Assembly (NCBI GenBank): GCA_019009955.1
Contig: CM032233.1
Coordinates: forward strand, 11,593,501 to 11,657,500
Reading direction: 5' to 3'
Origin: Riptortus pedestris
Lineage: Eukaryota > Arthropoda > Insecta > Hemiptera > Alydidae
DNA length: 64,000 bases
In this document: piece by piece, positions 36,179-46,485 of the stretch
Layout of the letters: every line of letters begins with the position of its first letter
Position numbering within the stretch: position 1 is the first letter of the stretch
The notes under the pieces: model-generated
The model's input: only the letters and a program-made list of their open reading frames with translations
Told to the model about the DNA's origin: nothing
Database searches by the model: none
Program-made: the position numbers and the translations under genes

Positions 36179-36240
36179 TAGGTTTTGATTGTAAACTGAA
36201 AACTGACAAGGTATTTGAGATGCCAGAGTAAAATTTAAAT
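36179..36240. repeat. Displaced fragment of the intron-1 satellite
   Basis: 'gattgtaaactgaaaactgacaaggtatttgagatgc' resembles the satellite stretch near 32388-32420. It lies between two oppositely oriented family H pieces, outside the gene. Confidence 0.6.
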
Positions 36241-36241
36241 T

Positions 36242-36410
36242 AGCAGATTTCCCTTAAGGGAAATCAGCTATTGAGGTTGTACTCATGACGGAATTTTCGA
36301 AATTTTTCTTCAAATCTCCATCGATCCTACCTAGTAGATGACGAAAATGAGGTCCGTTCAAAACTGTATGTATATATAGATATAAATATATATATATATA
36401 TATTATATAT
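36242..36410 (+). mobile_element. Family H 5' module, interrupted by Helitrons
   Basis: It carries the intact terminal palindrome (TTTCCCTTAAGGGAAA near 36248-36263), then 'catcgatcctacctagtagatgacgaaaatgagg' and a TA-rich tract, where two Helitron copies begin. Confidence 0.8.
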
Positions 36411-37339
36411 ATATATACATATAGATAAAATTCGTACCTCTGTCTGTACATTGATTTTTTTCGCCGAAATTTACCGGATAACTTTCGTTTCACATGTCAT
36501 AGACACCATATCGCATTTTGTTTCTTATCGTGTATGTTGTTTGTTTTTGTTTGTTTGATACTTTCACGCATAAACGGCTGAACCGAATGTTTATGAAACT
36601 GGTGTTATATTACTATTAACCAACTTAGACTTATAGCTAAATTAAAAAGTCTCTGGAATAACAGGATGGGTTATAAGAACCTGAAATTAAAAATACGATA
36701 TTTCGTTTTCTATTGGTTTTTTTCGGAAATAGGCCCATAACAAAAGTTGTTTAATGTGTATATTAGAGTAACTTTTGTTTATATACACTTTTGTCCGTAT
36801 ACCGAAAGTTTAAATGCTATACGCTAAAGAATTATAGTGGGAAGTCCAACAATTATTATTTGCCAAAAAAGACTGCAACCGAACTAAATAAAATTTTGTA
36901 TTATATAACACTTTTGTCCGTATAGCCTAAGTATAAATGAGTTATACGTTAAAACAATTAGGGCGGCACTAACGGCGGAAACGAACTTTAACAAAACTCG
37001 GTATGTCAATTAGCGGTTTAATACTTCCTATGATTAAATCTATATTAAAATTTTTAGGTTCGAACGGGAAGGGGGGGGGGTTATAGAGGGAGGCCTAAAT
37101 AAAAAATTCATACCATATTTACATGGTATAAAAGAAGACGAAATATAAAAATATCGAAGACTGTGAAGCTTATCGAACAAATAATTCTATTTTAGCAAAT
37201 CCACGGGAAAGGAACGGGTATCATCCTGAAACTCCGGGACGGCTAAAATGTCAAAATATTGTGCAATGTAAGCCTGCAAAAAATAACATCACCATTAAGC
37301 CTCAAATGAATTCCCGGGCGTAGCCGGTATCTGAGCTAG
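36411..37339 (+). mobile_element. Non-autonomous Helitron, first of a tandem pair
   Basis: The 5' region reads 'gtacctctgtctgtacattg', shared by all Helitron copies here. The 3' end shows the GC hairpin (CCCGGGCGTAGCCGG) and then CTAG at 37336-37339. No Rep/helicase coding sequence remains. Its exact 5' base is lost in the TA tract. Confidence 0.8.
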
Positions 37340-37376
37340 TATATATGATATATTATAATATATATAATATATATAC

Positions 37377-37418
<42 letters not shown>

Positions 37419-38485
37419 TGTAACCTCTGTCCTGTACATTGATTTTTTTCGCGAAATTTCACGGATAACTTTTCGGTTCACATGTCATAGCCACCATAGT
37501 CTGCATTTGTTTCTTTCTTGGTATGTTTGTTTTGTTTACCTTTTCACGCATAAACGTCTGAACCGAATTTATGAACACTTGTAATGTATATTACACTACC
37601 CAACTTATACTTTAGGCTATAATTATATTTTTCTCTGAGACACAGGAGTGGGTTATAAGGAAGCCTGAAATTACAAATATCGCTATTTCGTTTCAATTGG
37701 TTTTCGCAAAATAGCACATAACAAAAGTTGTTTATTTTGTTATTTAAGAGCAACTTTTGTTTATATACACCTTTGTCGTTACCGAAATTTAAATGCGGTT
37801 AACGCTAAAAATTATAGCGGAGTCAACAATATTTATTTGCGCAAAAAAGACCAACCGAACTAAATAAAACTCGGTATGTGTATAACCGTGAAGCCTTCAT
37901 TATAATAAGCATACCAACATTTCTATGGACGGGCAATGAGTGGGGGGTTCTATAAGGGGAAGCCTGAAATTAAAAACTAGCGATATTTCGTTTTCTATTG
38001 GTTTTTCCGCAAATAAAAACATAACAAAAGTTTTTTATTTTGTTATTGGAGTAACTTTTCTTATATACACTTTTGCCGTATAACCTAAGTATAGATGAGT
38101 TATAAGTTAGAAACTTTAGTGGGCACTGAACGGCTGAACCGAACTTAACAAAACTCGGTAATTCAATTAGGCATTAATTCTTCTCATGATTATAAGTTTT
38201 ATTAAAATTTTTTAGGTTCGAACGGGAGAGATTATAAGGAGGCCTGAAATATAAATTCACCATAATTTACATGTATAAAGAAACGGGAAATATAAAATCA
38301 TCGAAGACTGTGGAAGAATATCGAACTAATAATTCTATATTAGCAAATCACCATCAACGACGGGTATCAATCCTAAACACTGGACGGATAAATGTCAAAA
38401 TTATTGTTGAAATGTAAACCGCTAAAAAATACCATCACCATTCAGCCTCAAATGAATTCCCGGGCGAAGCCGGGTATCTGAGCTA

Positions 38486-38486
<1 letters not shown>
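37340..38486 (+). mobile_element. Non-autonomous Helitron, second of the tandem pair
   Basis: It starts in TA repeats directly after the first copy's CTAG and ends CCCGGGCGAAGCCGGG...CTAG (38483-38486). It holds two internal direct copies of a ~300-bp block (around 37620 and 37935). It is rich in small indels relative to the copy at 51162. Confidence 0.8.
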
Positions 38487-38530
<44 letters not shown>

Positions 38531-38533
<3 letters not shown>

Positions 38534-40319
38534 GGTGTCGCCCAACCACACGGCCACACTTCAGGGATCGATAAAGGATCAAAAAACTAAGAAAAAAAAG
38601 TCCTCTGGCATATGCCTCGTTTTCGCTTCGTTTTTGAGAAAATCACAAAAAACTGAAAATAGTTGTGCAAAACGTGTATATTGTTTTAATAATGTATTTA
38701 AATTACAAAAAACTATTGGCTTTTTGAATAAGCTTAATTTTTTAATTTACGAGGAGTAAATTTAGAAAACATGAATATTCTCACGCTTTCCTTATCAATA
38801 AAACGTCTAAGTTGAGTGTTTAAACTTAAAAAGAAAGGATTAAAATGTTTACTATCATTTTAATCCTTTTTGGGGGGAATCCAGCTTCGCATTCTCACAT
38901 TAGTGGTGTTGCTAGTACTGTTCAGTGAAGTCAACAAATATGGCTAGATTTACCAACGCTGAATACGCGGACTTAGTCTACGTCTATGGATTCTGCGATG
39001 GCAATGCACGTCAGGCAGTTCGGGAATATCGCAGCACTTTCAGAAGGCTTCGAGAGACTGGGTCATTCTCATGTAATCGTCGTGGAAACCGTATGCAGGC
39101 TCCGATGGAAGCCGACCTGAGGCGGAGGGAGAGGATACTGAGGCACTTCAATACCAACCCTGGCACAAGCGTCCGGAGAGCTGCTTCAGTTCTAAGCATA
39201 CCAAAGACAACCATTTGGCGCACATTAAGGGCTGACCGCAGGCATGCTTACCATGTACAAAAGGTACAAAATTTAATACCCACCTTTGGGCACATGAAAA
39301 TCCCCAGTTAGAGAATTTCACTACTAGCATGAGTTTTCTGTAAACGTGTGGGTCGGTCTTTGTTATAATCGCATAATAGGTCCCGTATTTTTACCTGCTC
39401 GACTTCACGCTGAAAGTTATCATCTATTCCTGGAGAATGACTTACGGGCACTTTTGGAAGATATCCCTTTGGGAACAAGGCTTGAGAGCTGGTTTCAACT
39501 CGATGGTTGTCCTGCACATTACGGAAGGGCCGTACGAGACTGGTTGGACATCAACTACCCAGGTCGCTGGATAGGACGAGGTGGGCCGGTGCCTTGGCCT
39601 CCCCGGTCTCCGGACCTCACGCCACTAGATTTCTTCGTGTGGGGATACGTGAAAGAAAATGTCTACCGAGAGCCCGTCCGCACAAGGGATGACCTCATCG
39701 AGCGCATCAGAATGGTTTGCAACCAGCTCACCGCAGAACAATGTTTAGATGCAGTGCGATCTGTGAGTACGCGATGTAATGCGTGTATTGCAGCGAGAGG
39801 CCAGCACTTCGAACAACATTTACGTTGACGCTTTAGAAATTAACGATGTAATTTTAGAGAAGGTAAAACCTTCAAAATTTTTAGGTTTTTTTTTTCTCAC
39901 TAAGGTAGACCCATATAAAAACTGAAACATTTATGTTTTCCAAGTAAGAATATTTAATTATTTTATTAATTTTCTAAATTTTTAATCTTTTTTTATGTTT
40001 TAATCTTCAGTTATTGTTCATAATGTTATCTGCTTTAAATAGGTAATTTTTTTTATACTATGAATATTTGAATAAAAAAGTATTTATTATTTTTTCTTAA
40101 TAAAAAATAATTTTTTTTTCAATTACCTTTCTGTTAGTATAAGATTAGAATACAATAATTGTATTGGAATAACATTTATTGCTAAAATTCATTCAAGGAA
40201 TAAAATCCGCTCTTCCATTGGCCTTAACTAGTTTTTGCACAACTATTTTTAGTTTTTTATGATTTTCTCGAAAACGAAGCGAAAAGGAGGCATATGCCAG
40301 AGGACTTTTTGTTTTAGTT
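38531..40319 (+). mobile_element. D,D41D mariner-like element with damaged transposase
   Basis: The left end is TA|CAGGGTGTCG at 38529-38540. Positions 38577-38668 are repeated in inverted form at 40234-40319 (key words GTCCTCTGGCATATGCCTC, TTTTCGCTTCGTTTT, AGTTGTGCAAAA), so the terminal repeats exceed 90 bp. The outer ~45 bp of the right end is missing; (TA)n and a family H copy follow directly. The element is about 1.8 kb and carries one dead transposase gene. Confidence 0.85.
38940..39828 (+). pseudogene. Mariner (D,D41D) transposase, internally deleted and frameshifted
   Basis: The N-terminal part from ATG 38940 (MARFTNAEYADLVYVYGF) has paired helix-turn-helix DNA-binding regions (AVREYR.., TSVRRAASVLSIPKTTIWR). 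Reading breaks near 39311. The C-terminal part (39346-39828) keeps FQLDGCPAH with the second catalytic Asp and SPDLTPLDFFVWG with the third. Exactly 41 residues lie between those aspartates, the spacing of the D,D41D (rosa-type) group of IS630/Tc1/mariner. The segment that should hold the first catalytic Asp is missing between VQNLIPT and WAHENP. A frameshift then separates WAHENP from FSVNVWVGL. The protein would be inactive. Confidence 0.85.
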
Positions 40320-40320
40320 T

Positions 40321-40778
40321 TATATATATATATATTTGTCTGTTAACGCTCTAGCGGTCGCAAATTTGGTTGATCGTTACCAAACTCGATATTTAGTCGT
40401 TTTATGTAAAAAGAAAGATCAAGTTCGTTAACGGCTGAAATTGGACCAGTGGGAGGGGGGGGGGTTTAGAGTAGGATTTTTGAAAATTCAACATATCTTC
40501 GTTATTATGTGTCGGATCGAAAAATTGTATAGAACCAATCTTATTACAAATTAAATTTACTATAAATATTGTTATATACATTTATTCTCTATCTCGAATA
40601 TAAACCGAGATATTTGCATTTTTAATAACTCTGGGCGGCTAACGGACGAGTGACTTTCCCGCCAAAAGCTAGTTCGGCCTTTTTCTTAACTGCTCGGCTC
40701 TCGTGAAATTTCTCTATTGTAAAACTTCACGTGGGAAATCTGCTTAGTTTACGCAGCCCCTGTGTGACGGACTTTTAT
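40321..40778 (+). mobile_element. Family H copy, variant A, joined to a SINE
   Basis: TA tract, core ('cgctctagcggtcgc'), variant-A 3' module, GGGAAATCTGCTTAG and terminal stem-loop (one T for C) with GACGGACTTTTATTTT. The 5' module is absent. The SINE follows directly. Confidence 0.85.
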
Positions 40779-40780
40779 TT

Positions 40781-40984
40781 TTTAACGTCAACTTTTTGAA
40801 ACTAAGGCTAATTAGGACGGGTTATCGCCCTTTTCTAGCCAGGATGGGACTAAAGATTTTATTTAATGAATTCCATCACTAAATAAATTCCTATTGCCCA
40901 GGCGAGAATCGAACACGCCACTCTAGGTTTGCCATGTGAGATTAAGGTCAATGCTTTAACTCACATGGATAACCTGAGCCGCAC
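40781..40984 (-). repeat. tRNA-derived SINE, reverse orientation
   Basis: Reverse-strand reading: GTGCGGCTCAGGTTATCCATG head, A-box-like 'catgtgagttaaagcattg', B box TGTTCGATTCTCG, then a tail with 'caataggaatttatttagtga'. It is nearly identical to 49492-49695 and, like that copy, its 3' tail is fused to a family H 3' end. Confidence 0.8.
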
Positions 40985-41066
40985 TTTCCAGAATACAGGA
41001 CATTAGTTTCTAGTAAAAGAAGGCAAAAAGGTAATATCCCAAATCATAAATATACTTCTCATATCT
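40985..41066. repeat. Satellite fragment
   Basis: 'ccagaatacaggacattag', 'ttctagtaaaag' and 'ggtaatatcccaaatcata' match the intron-1 satellite unit in order. The stretch runs into the minisatellite. Confidence 0.75.
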
Positions 41067-41068
41067 AC

Positions 41069-41700
41069 TATCCAGATATATTCCGATACCTACCTATCTA
41101 TTATCCATTTATACTCCTATACCTACCTATCTACTATCCATTTATACTCCTATACCTACCTATCTACTATCCATTTATACTCCTATACCTACCTATCTAC
41201 TATCCATTTATACTCCTATACCTACCTATCTACTATCCATTTATACTCCTATACCTACCTATCTACTATCCATTTATACTCCTATACCTACCTATCTACT
41301 ATCCATGTATACTCCTATACCTACCTATCTACTATCCATTTATACTCCTATACCTACCTATCTACTATCCATTTATACTCCTATACCTACCTATCTACTA
41401 TCCATTTATACTCCTATACCCACCTATCTACTATCCATTTATACTCCTATACCTACCTATCTACTATCCATTTATACTCCTATACCCACCTATCTACTAT
41501 CCATTTATACTCCTATACCTATATCCATTTATACTCCTATACCTACCTATCTACTATCCATTTATACTCCTATACCTACCTATCTACTATCCATTTATAC
41601 TCCTATACCTACCTATCTACTATCCATTTATACTCCTATACCCACCTATCTGCTATCCATTTTTACACCTATACCTATCTATTTACTATAACTATCTATA
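41069..41700. repeat. 33-bp minisatellite, about 19 units
   Basis: A tandem array whose consensus reads tatccatttatactcctat then acctacctatctac. Units are almost identical in the middle; one (about 41511-41530) has lost 12 bases, and the edge units are more diverged. Because 33 is a multiple of 3, the array translates as repeated YTPIPTYLLSI. There is no sign that it is a gene. Confidence 0.95.
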
Positions 41701-42236
41701 CACATTGGACTTTAAGAGAGTGAGGTAGGAGCCGTCCCTCATCAATGGACGGTTGGTCTTCCAATCAATGGTTGACTGGGCAATTATCTAATTACTATCA
41801 ATTGTTGAGATGAGAGGGAGATTATTTGGGAACTGGGTTAACTACAGATCGGGGAATCGCCATCTCCTGGAATGGAGACATCAGCTTTTATCTGTCTTGC
41901 CCTCACCTAATTAGAGCGGAATAAGGACAACCTTCGACACGCAGATACCAACATTCCACACTTGCATTTCTATATTATACCTCATTCATACATTTGTAAT
42001 CAAATTCGAATGAGAGTTAATATGTCTGGTTTATCATTCCATGAAGAGCCAAGGCCTGCCACGCATGTGGGATGGTAATAGTTGAGCTTATATCGCCTAA
42101 TATTATCACAAGGCCAAATTTTCGTGGGCAATCCCCTTAATATTTTATTGCAATAACGCCAATGGTAGAATGTATTTATAATAATTACTCTAAAATTTAA
42201 AACTTGCAAAGTGCTTTTTCTCTTGGGCAAAAAAAA
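41701..42236. other. Unassigned sequence between minisatellite and transposons
   Basis: Moderate GC for this window, without termini or coding character. The stretch at 42038-42065 resembles 8017-8060, implying an old dispersed repeat. Confidence 0.4.
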
Positions 42237-42290
42237 CCGTTACGCAGGGGCTGCGTAAACTAAGTAGATTTCGCACGTGTCGGTATAAGA
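42237..42290 (-). mobile_element. Family H 3' terminus fragment
   Basis: 'gttacgcaggggctgcgtaa' and 'ctaagtagatttcgcacgtg' are the reversed stem-loop and subterminal repeat; nothing else of the element is present. Confidence 0.75.
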
Positions 42291-43527
42291 CGCTTGTCTT
42301 CTCATTTCACCACATATTTTCTATTTCTATGGGGGAAAAACGATTAGTAAGAGGGGATGAGGGGGGCTCCTGAAAAGTTAAAACAAGAAAGTAGGAATAA
42401 CGCGCCTAATACTTGAGTTACGAAAAAATGCACAATAATTGTCGACCACCTAAAAGATTGGTTCCATAATATTTTACGATAAACGAGATATACGCTAAAA
42501 CTATAGCGGGAGTAAACAATCGTATTAGTAGAAATTAATGTCTGTTTTATATATGCATAATAATGCTTTGTTTTTTTGACTTATACAGTAGTTCTGTGTA
42601 TAATTCGGATTAGTGATGTTATAAATCTCTGCACCCCCCCCCCCCCGCCACCACCTCCTTTAGGAAATAACATTATTTATTTCCAATGGAAATGAAAACT
42701 ATAAGAGCATTTTCATTATTCAATTTTTATTGAGTAATTTTTAAACAAAGTCACGCTGAATTACACCAGGAATGATAGGGGAAGTTGTCGGGAACCAAAC
42801 TCTTTAATTCTGGTATATAGTAGCTTATTTCCTCTGATATGTTGGCGTTATTGAAACAACTATGTACTATATATAATTATTAAATGTTATTTGATATTGT
42901 CATTATGACAAAAGGTAACATGTGTTTAAACTCAATTTCATTGTTTAAAGTATTATTTAGGTTGCTTGGAGGGCTACGATCCTTCCCCTCACTTCGCATT
43001 TTGAATATAAATTTAATTATTTTTATGTTACCAAACTTATTATTTCCACCGGGTAAATTAATTATTAGAAAAATCAAATTCTTTAATGTTTTAAATTATT
43101 AATTTAAGTAAAGTAACGTTGATAACCCATATCGGAAAGGGAAGTTGCACGGAGGCTAACACAGTTAATTGTGTTAACGTACTTTTTGTTAAATGCCGGC
43201 ACTATTAGAATTTCTTTCTACTTACAACCGACTATTTCTAAACTATGTGTGCTCCGAGTGGGTTTGACAGAATATATGTGCATTATAATAAAAGCAATCA
43301 ATGATTATGATTTGAATTATTCACGGTGTGTCAAACAGTAGAGAGGGATTGATTGGGAACTCATTTTCATTTATTCTTTTAGACTAAAATTTCTATTCTA
43401 TAAGTCCCCTACAGTTACCTGGACCTTATGAAAAAATAATACGCCCAAACGGGAAGTGTAATTGTACACATTGAAGCCTTGCTATAAAAATAATCTCAAT
43501 ATTCAGCCTCTAATGATTTCCCGAGCG
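42291..43527 (+). mobile_element. Decayed Helitron (long subfamily), 5' and 3' truncated
   Basis: It shares 'ctatagcgggagt', 'attcggattagtgatgttataaatc' and 'aataacattatttatttccaat' in order with 51850-52120. It ends with 'cagcctctaatgatttcccgagcg', where the 3' hairpin should begin; hairpin and CTAG have been replaced by a family H core. A C-run lies at 42634-42648. Confidence 0.7.
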
Positions 43528-43594
43528 CTTTGTTCCGCTTTAGCGGTCGCAATTCTTATTTGATCGTAACCAAGCCCGATATATAAGCGTTTCA

Positions 43595-43665
<71 letters not shown>

Positions 43666-45370
43666 GTAACCTCTGTCTGTACATTGATTTTTTTCGCGAA
43701 ATTTCACGATAACTTTTCGTTTCACATGTCATAGACACCATAACTACATTTTGTTTCTTTCGTGTCTGTTTGTTACCTTTTCACGCATAAACGGCTGAAC
43801 CGAATTTTATGAATGTTGGTATGTATATTACTACTAGCCCAACTGAGACTTTAGGCTATATTAATATTCTCTAAGACGAACAGGAGTTATAAGGGAGGTC
43901 TGAAATTAAAAATAGCGATATTTCGTTTCCTATTGCTTTTTCAGCAAATATGCACATGACAAAAGTTGTTTATTTCGTAATGTAGAGTAACTTTTGTTAT
44001 ATGCACTTTTGCCGTATACGGAAGTGTAAATGAGTTATACGCTAAAAACTATAGCGGGAGTCCACAATTTTATTTGGCATAAAAGACTCAACCGAACTAA
44101 ACCAAACTCGCTATGTGAGTTAATACTAACGATTTCCTTATAATAAGCCATACTAACATTTCTAGGGACGGGCAGGAGTGGGGGTTATAAGGGAGGCCTG
44201 AAATTAAAAATAGCGATATTTCGTTTTCTATTGCTTTTTCAGCAAATATGCACATAACAAAAGTTGTTTATTTTGTTATTTAGAGTAACTTTTGTTATAT
44301 ACACTTTTGCCGTATACGGAAGTATAAATGAGTTATACACTAAAAACTATAGCGGGAGCCAACAATTTTGTTGGACACTAACGATTGAACTGAACTTAGC
44401 AAAACTCGGTATGTCAATGAGCATTAAATCTTCCATGATTATAACTATATTAAAAATTTTAGTTCCAAACGGGAGTGGGGATTATAAAAGAGGCTGAAAA
44501 GCGAGAAGTCTAATGCGGGAGCTGAAGATGACGGGAGCCTTACCAGTTAATTGAGTTTACTTATTTCCCGTCTGGCATTGCTGGAAGTGATTTCCAGTGA
44601 GATTCACTATTACAAATATAATCTTACGTGCAAAACTTTGCCTGAACTCTTTGAGCTCGGGTAGGCTTTTGAAAGAAAATTTGTTCATTATGGATGATAT
44701 TTAATTGTAATAAATGCTACCCATGATTATGGTTTGAATTATTGATAAACGGTGAGTCATAAAGTGTAGAAGGATAAATTAGGAAGATATTTTCATTTAT
44801 CCTTCAAAACTAAAATTTCTATTCTATTAATCCCCAAAAGTTACCCTTCAGGGTTGGCTATTTCGGAAAATCATTACGTCGTGGAGGGCAGTGTAATTGT
44901 ACACCTTGAAGTCTTACTATCAAAATACCATCATTAGTCAGTTAACAATAATTTCCCGGGTACCTTAGCTAGTATAAAACTAAAGGTCGAGTTCGTTAAC
45001 GGCTGAAATCGGACCACGGGGGAGAATTTTTAATATTCAAAATATCTCCGTTATTATGAGTTGGATCGAAAAATTATATAAAACCAATCCTATTGAAAAT
45101 TAAATTTACTACAAATGTTCTCATATACATTTATTCTCGGTCTTTAGCATTAACCGAGATATTAATATTTTTTTTTTATTTTTCAGGCTCCAGTAAAACC
45201 CCACTCCTAATCATGTTACATAAACTATGCTCTGATATATAGTGAAACGCTTTATTTGATGCCTAAATAAGAAATATGGTTCTCATTGAACTTTTACATC
45301 ATAAGATAAATGCAAATACGTGACGTAAGCGGAAATTTGCTTAGTCAACGCAGCCCCTGCGTGACGGACT
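43528..45370 (+). mobile_element. Family H copy, variant B, split by a Helitron
   Basis: The family H core before 43594 ('gctttagcggtcgc...gcgtttca') continues after 44973 ('tataaaactaaaggtcgag'). It runs through variant B to the terminal stem-loop at about 45348-45362 and GACGGACT. The 5' module is absent. Confidence 0.85.
43595..44972 (+). mobile_element. Non-autonomous Helitron, 1378 bp, hairpin lost
   Basis: It begins TCTATATATA and ends TACCTTAGCTAG, inserted between A (43594) and T (44973) of a family H core. The usual hairpin CCCGGGCGAAGCCGGG is reduced to CCCGGG, apparently by deletion between the two CCGGG arms. Internal ~290-bp direct duplication near 43880 and 44170. Confidence 0.85.
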
Positions 45371-46009
45371 CTATTTATTTTGCAAGGATGGTTGTAGGAC
45401 GAGGGTGCCGTGTGTCATTGTTGGAGGTGGGAAACCCGCCCGTTTTGCACAGATGTTTGCGTGGAAGACACCATTGATCCCACTCCAGTTCAGAGAAACT
45501 GGGCTTGCCGATATCTTTGTTTGGCGCGGCATACTCTTGTAGCTAGAATGTTGTTGATCATGAATGGAACGGAATTGTCGGTTGATTAATTGCGACACTA
45601 TGGGAGTGATATGATAATGATAAGTTATTATAGTGGCTCCTAGGGTGGAGGGGATTTCCAGATAGAATTCGAAAGAGAGCATTGCTTCCAGCACTTAATT
45701 AAAATTAATCTCCCGGCTAAAGAGATTTAGAGCGACAGATGAAAAGAGCCCTTATCAAGAAAGCCTTCACACTGGCCGCCAATTGATAAATACTTTGATT
45801 CCGATGAAAGCAATGTAGGGATGAGAGATGGTGTAATGGAATATATGTGCAGGAGGGACTGTATAGGGGCTATCAGCTCCGAGCAGCCAGCTAGCCAGTA
45901 GTACTCTCTCCAGCTCAAAGCCCAGGTCAGTGCAATATCTCTTACTCACTAGCTCTCCATATTACTCCATCCCCAAAATACACCCCCACCCCTCCAATCC
46001 ATAGGATTT
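45371..46009. other. Unassigned GC-richer island between family H copies
   Basis: About 600 bases with visibly higher GC than the surroundings and no match to any repeat elsewhere in the window. The reverse strand has a 107-residue ORF (45371-45694), and its composition is not obviously artefactual (ISASPVSLNWSGINGVFHAN), but I recognise no domain. It may be host DNA or cargo stranded between transposons. Confidence 0.35.
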
Positions 46010-46106
46010 AGCAGATTTCCCTTAGGGGAAATCAGCCATTGAGGTTGTATTTTTCGAAAAATTTCTTGAGATGTCCATAGATCCTTCCCGGGAGATAACG
46101 ATAAAG
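46010..46106 (+). mobile_element. Family H 5' module fragment
   Basis: TTAGCAGATTTCCCTTAGGGG palindrome and 'atgtccatagatcc' words, cut at the start of the next, oppositely oriented copy. Confidence 0.8.
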
Positions 46107-46372
46107 TCTGTCACGCAGGGGCTGCGTTAACTAAGCAGATTTCCCACGTGGGTCAGGTATTTGCATTTATCTCAAAACGTAAAAGTTCAATGAGAACAAT
46201 ATTTGGTATTTAGGCATCACATAAAGTAACATAATATAACGCCATACTGTCAGTATGACATGACTAGGAGCGGGGGATTACTGAAGACCGAAAACTAAAA
46301 AAATGCAAATATCTCGCCTAATAATCTAGATAGAGAAAAAACGTACATAGAAACATTTATCATGCATTACGT
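46107..46372 (-). mobile_element. Family H 3' half, variant B, reverse strand
   Basis: It begins with the reversed terminal stem-loop ('gtctgtcacgcaggggctgc') and covers the variant-B module to 'aaatatctcg', then stops at another palindrome. Confidence 0.8.
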
Positions 46373-46485
46373 TTTAACATATTTCCCTTAAGGGAAATCA
46401 GCTATTAAGGTCGTACTCATGACGCGATTTTTGAAATTATTCTTCAAATGTCCATCGATCCTACCTAGGAGATGACGAAAATATA
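46373..46485 (+). mobile_element. Family H 5' module, cut by a reverse Helitron
   Basis: Intact TTTCCCTTAAGGGAAA palindrome and 5' module as far as 'gatgacgaaaata'. The Helitron's reversed CTAG follows. Confidence 0.8.

Noticed and set aside
39011..39692. Several ORFs antisense or out of frame within the mariner
   Set aside because: Shadows of the transposase coding strand.
41305..41691. 128-residue ORF of repeated YTPIPTYLLSI
   Set aside because: It is the translation of a 33-bp minisatellite whose unit length happens to be a multiple of three; there is no gene context.
41069..41700. CRISPR-like array
   Set aside because: The 33-bp repeats are contiguous with no unique spacers, in eukaryotic DNA.
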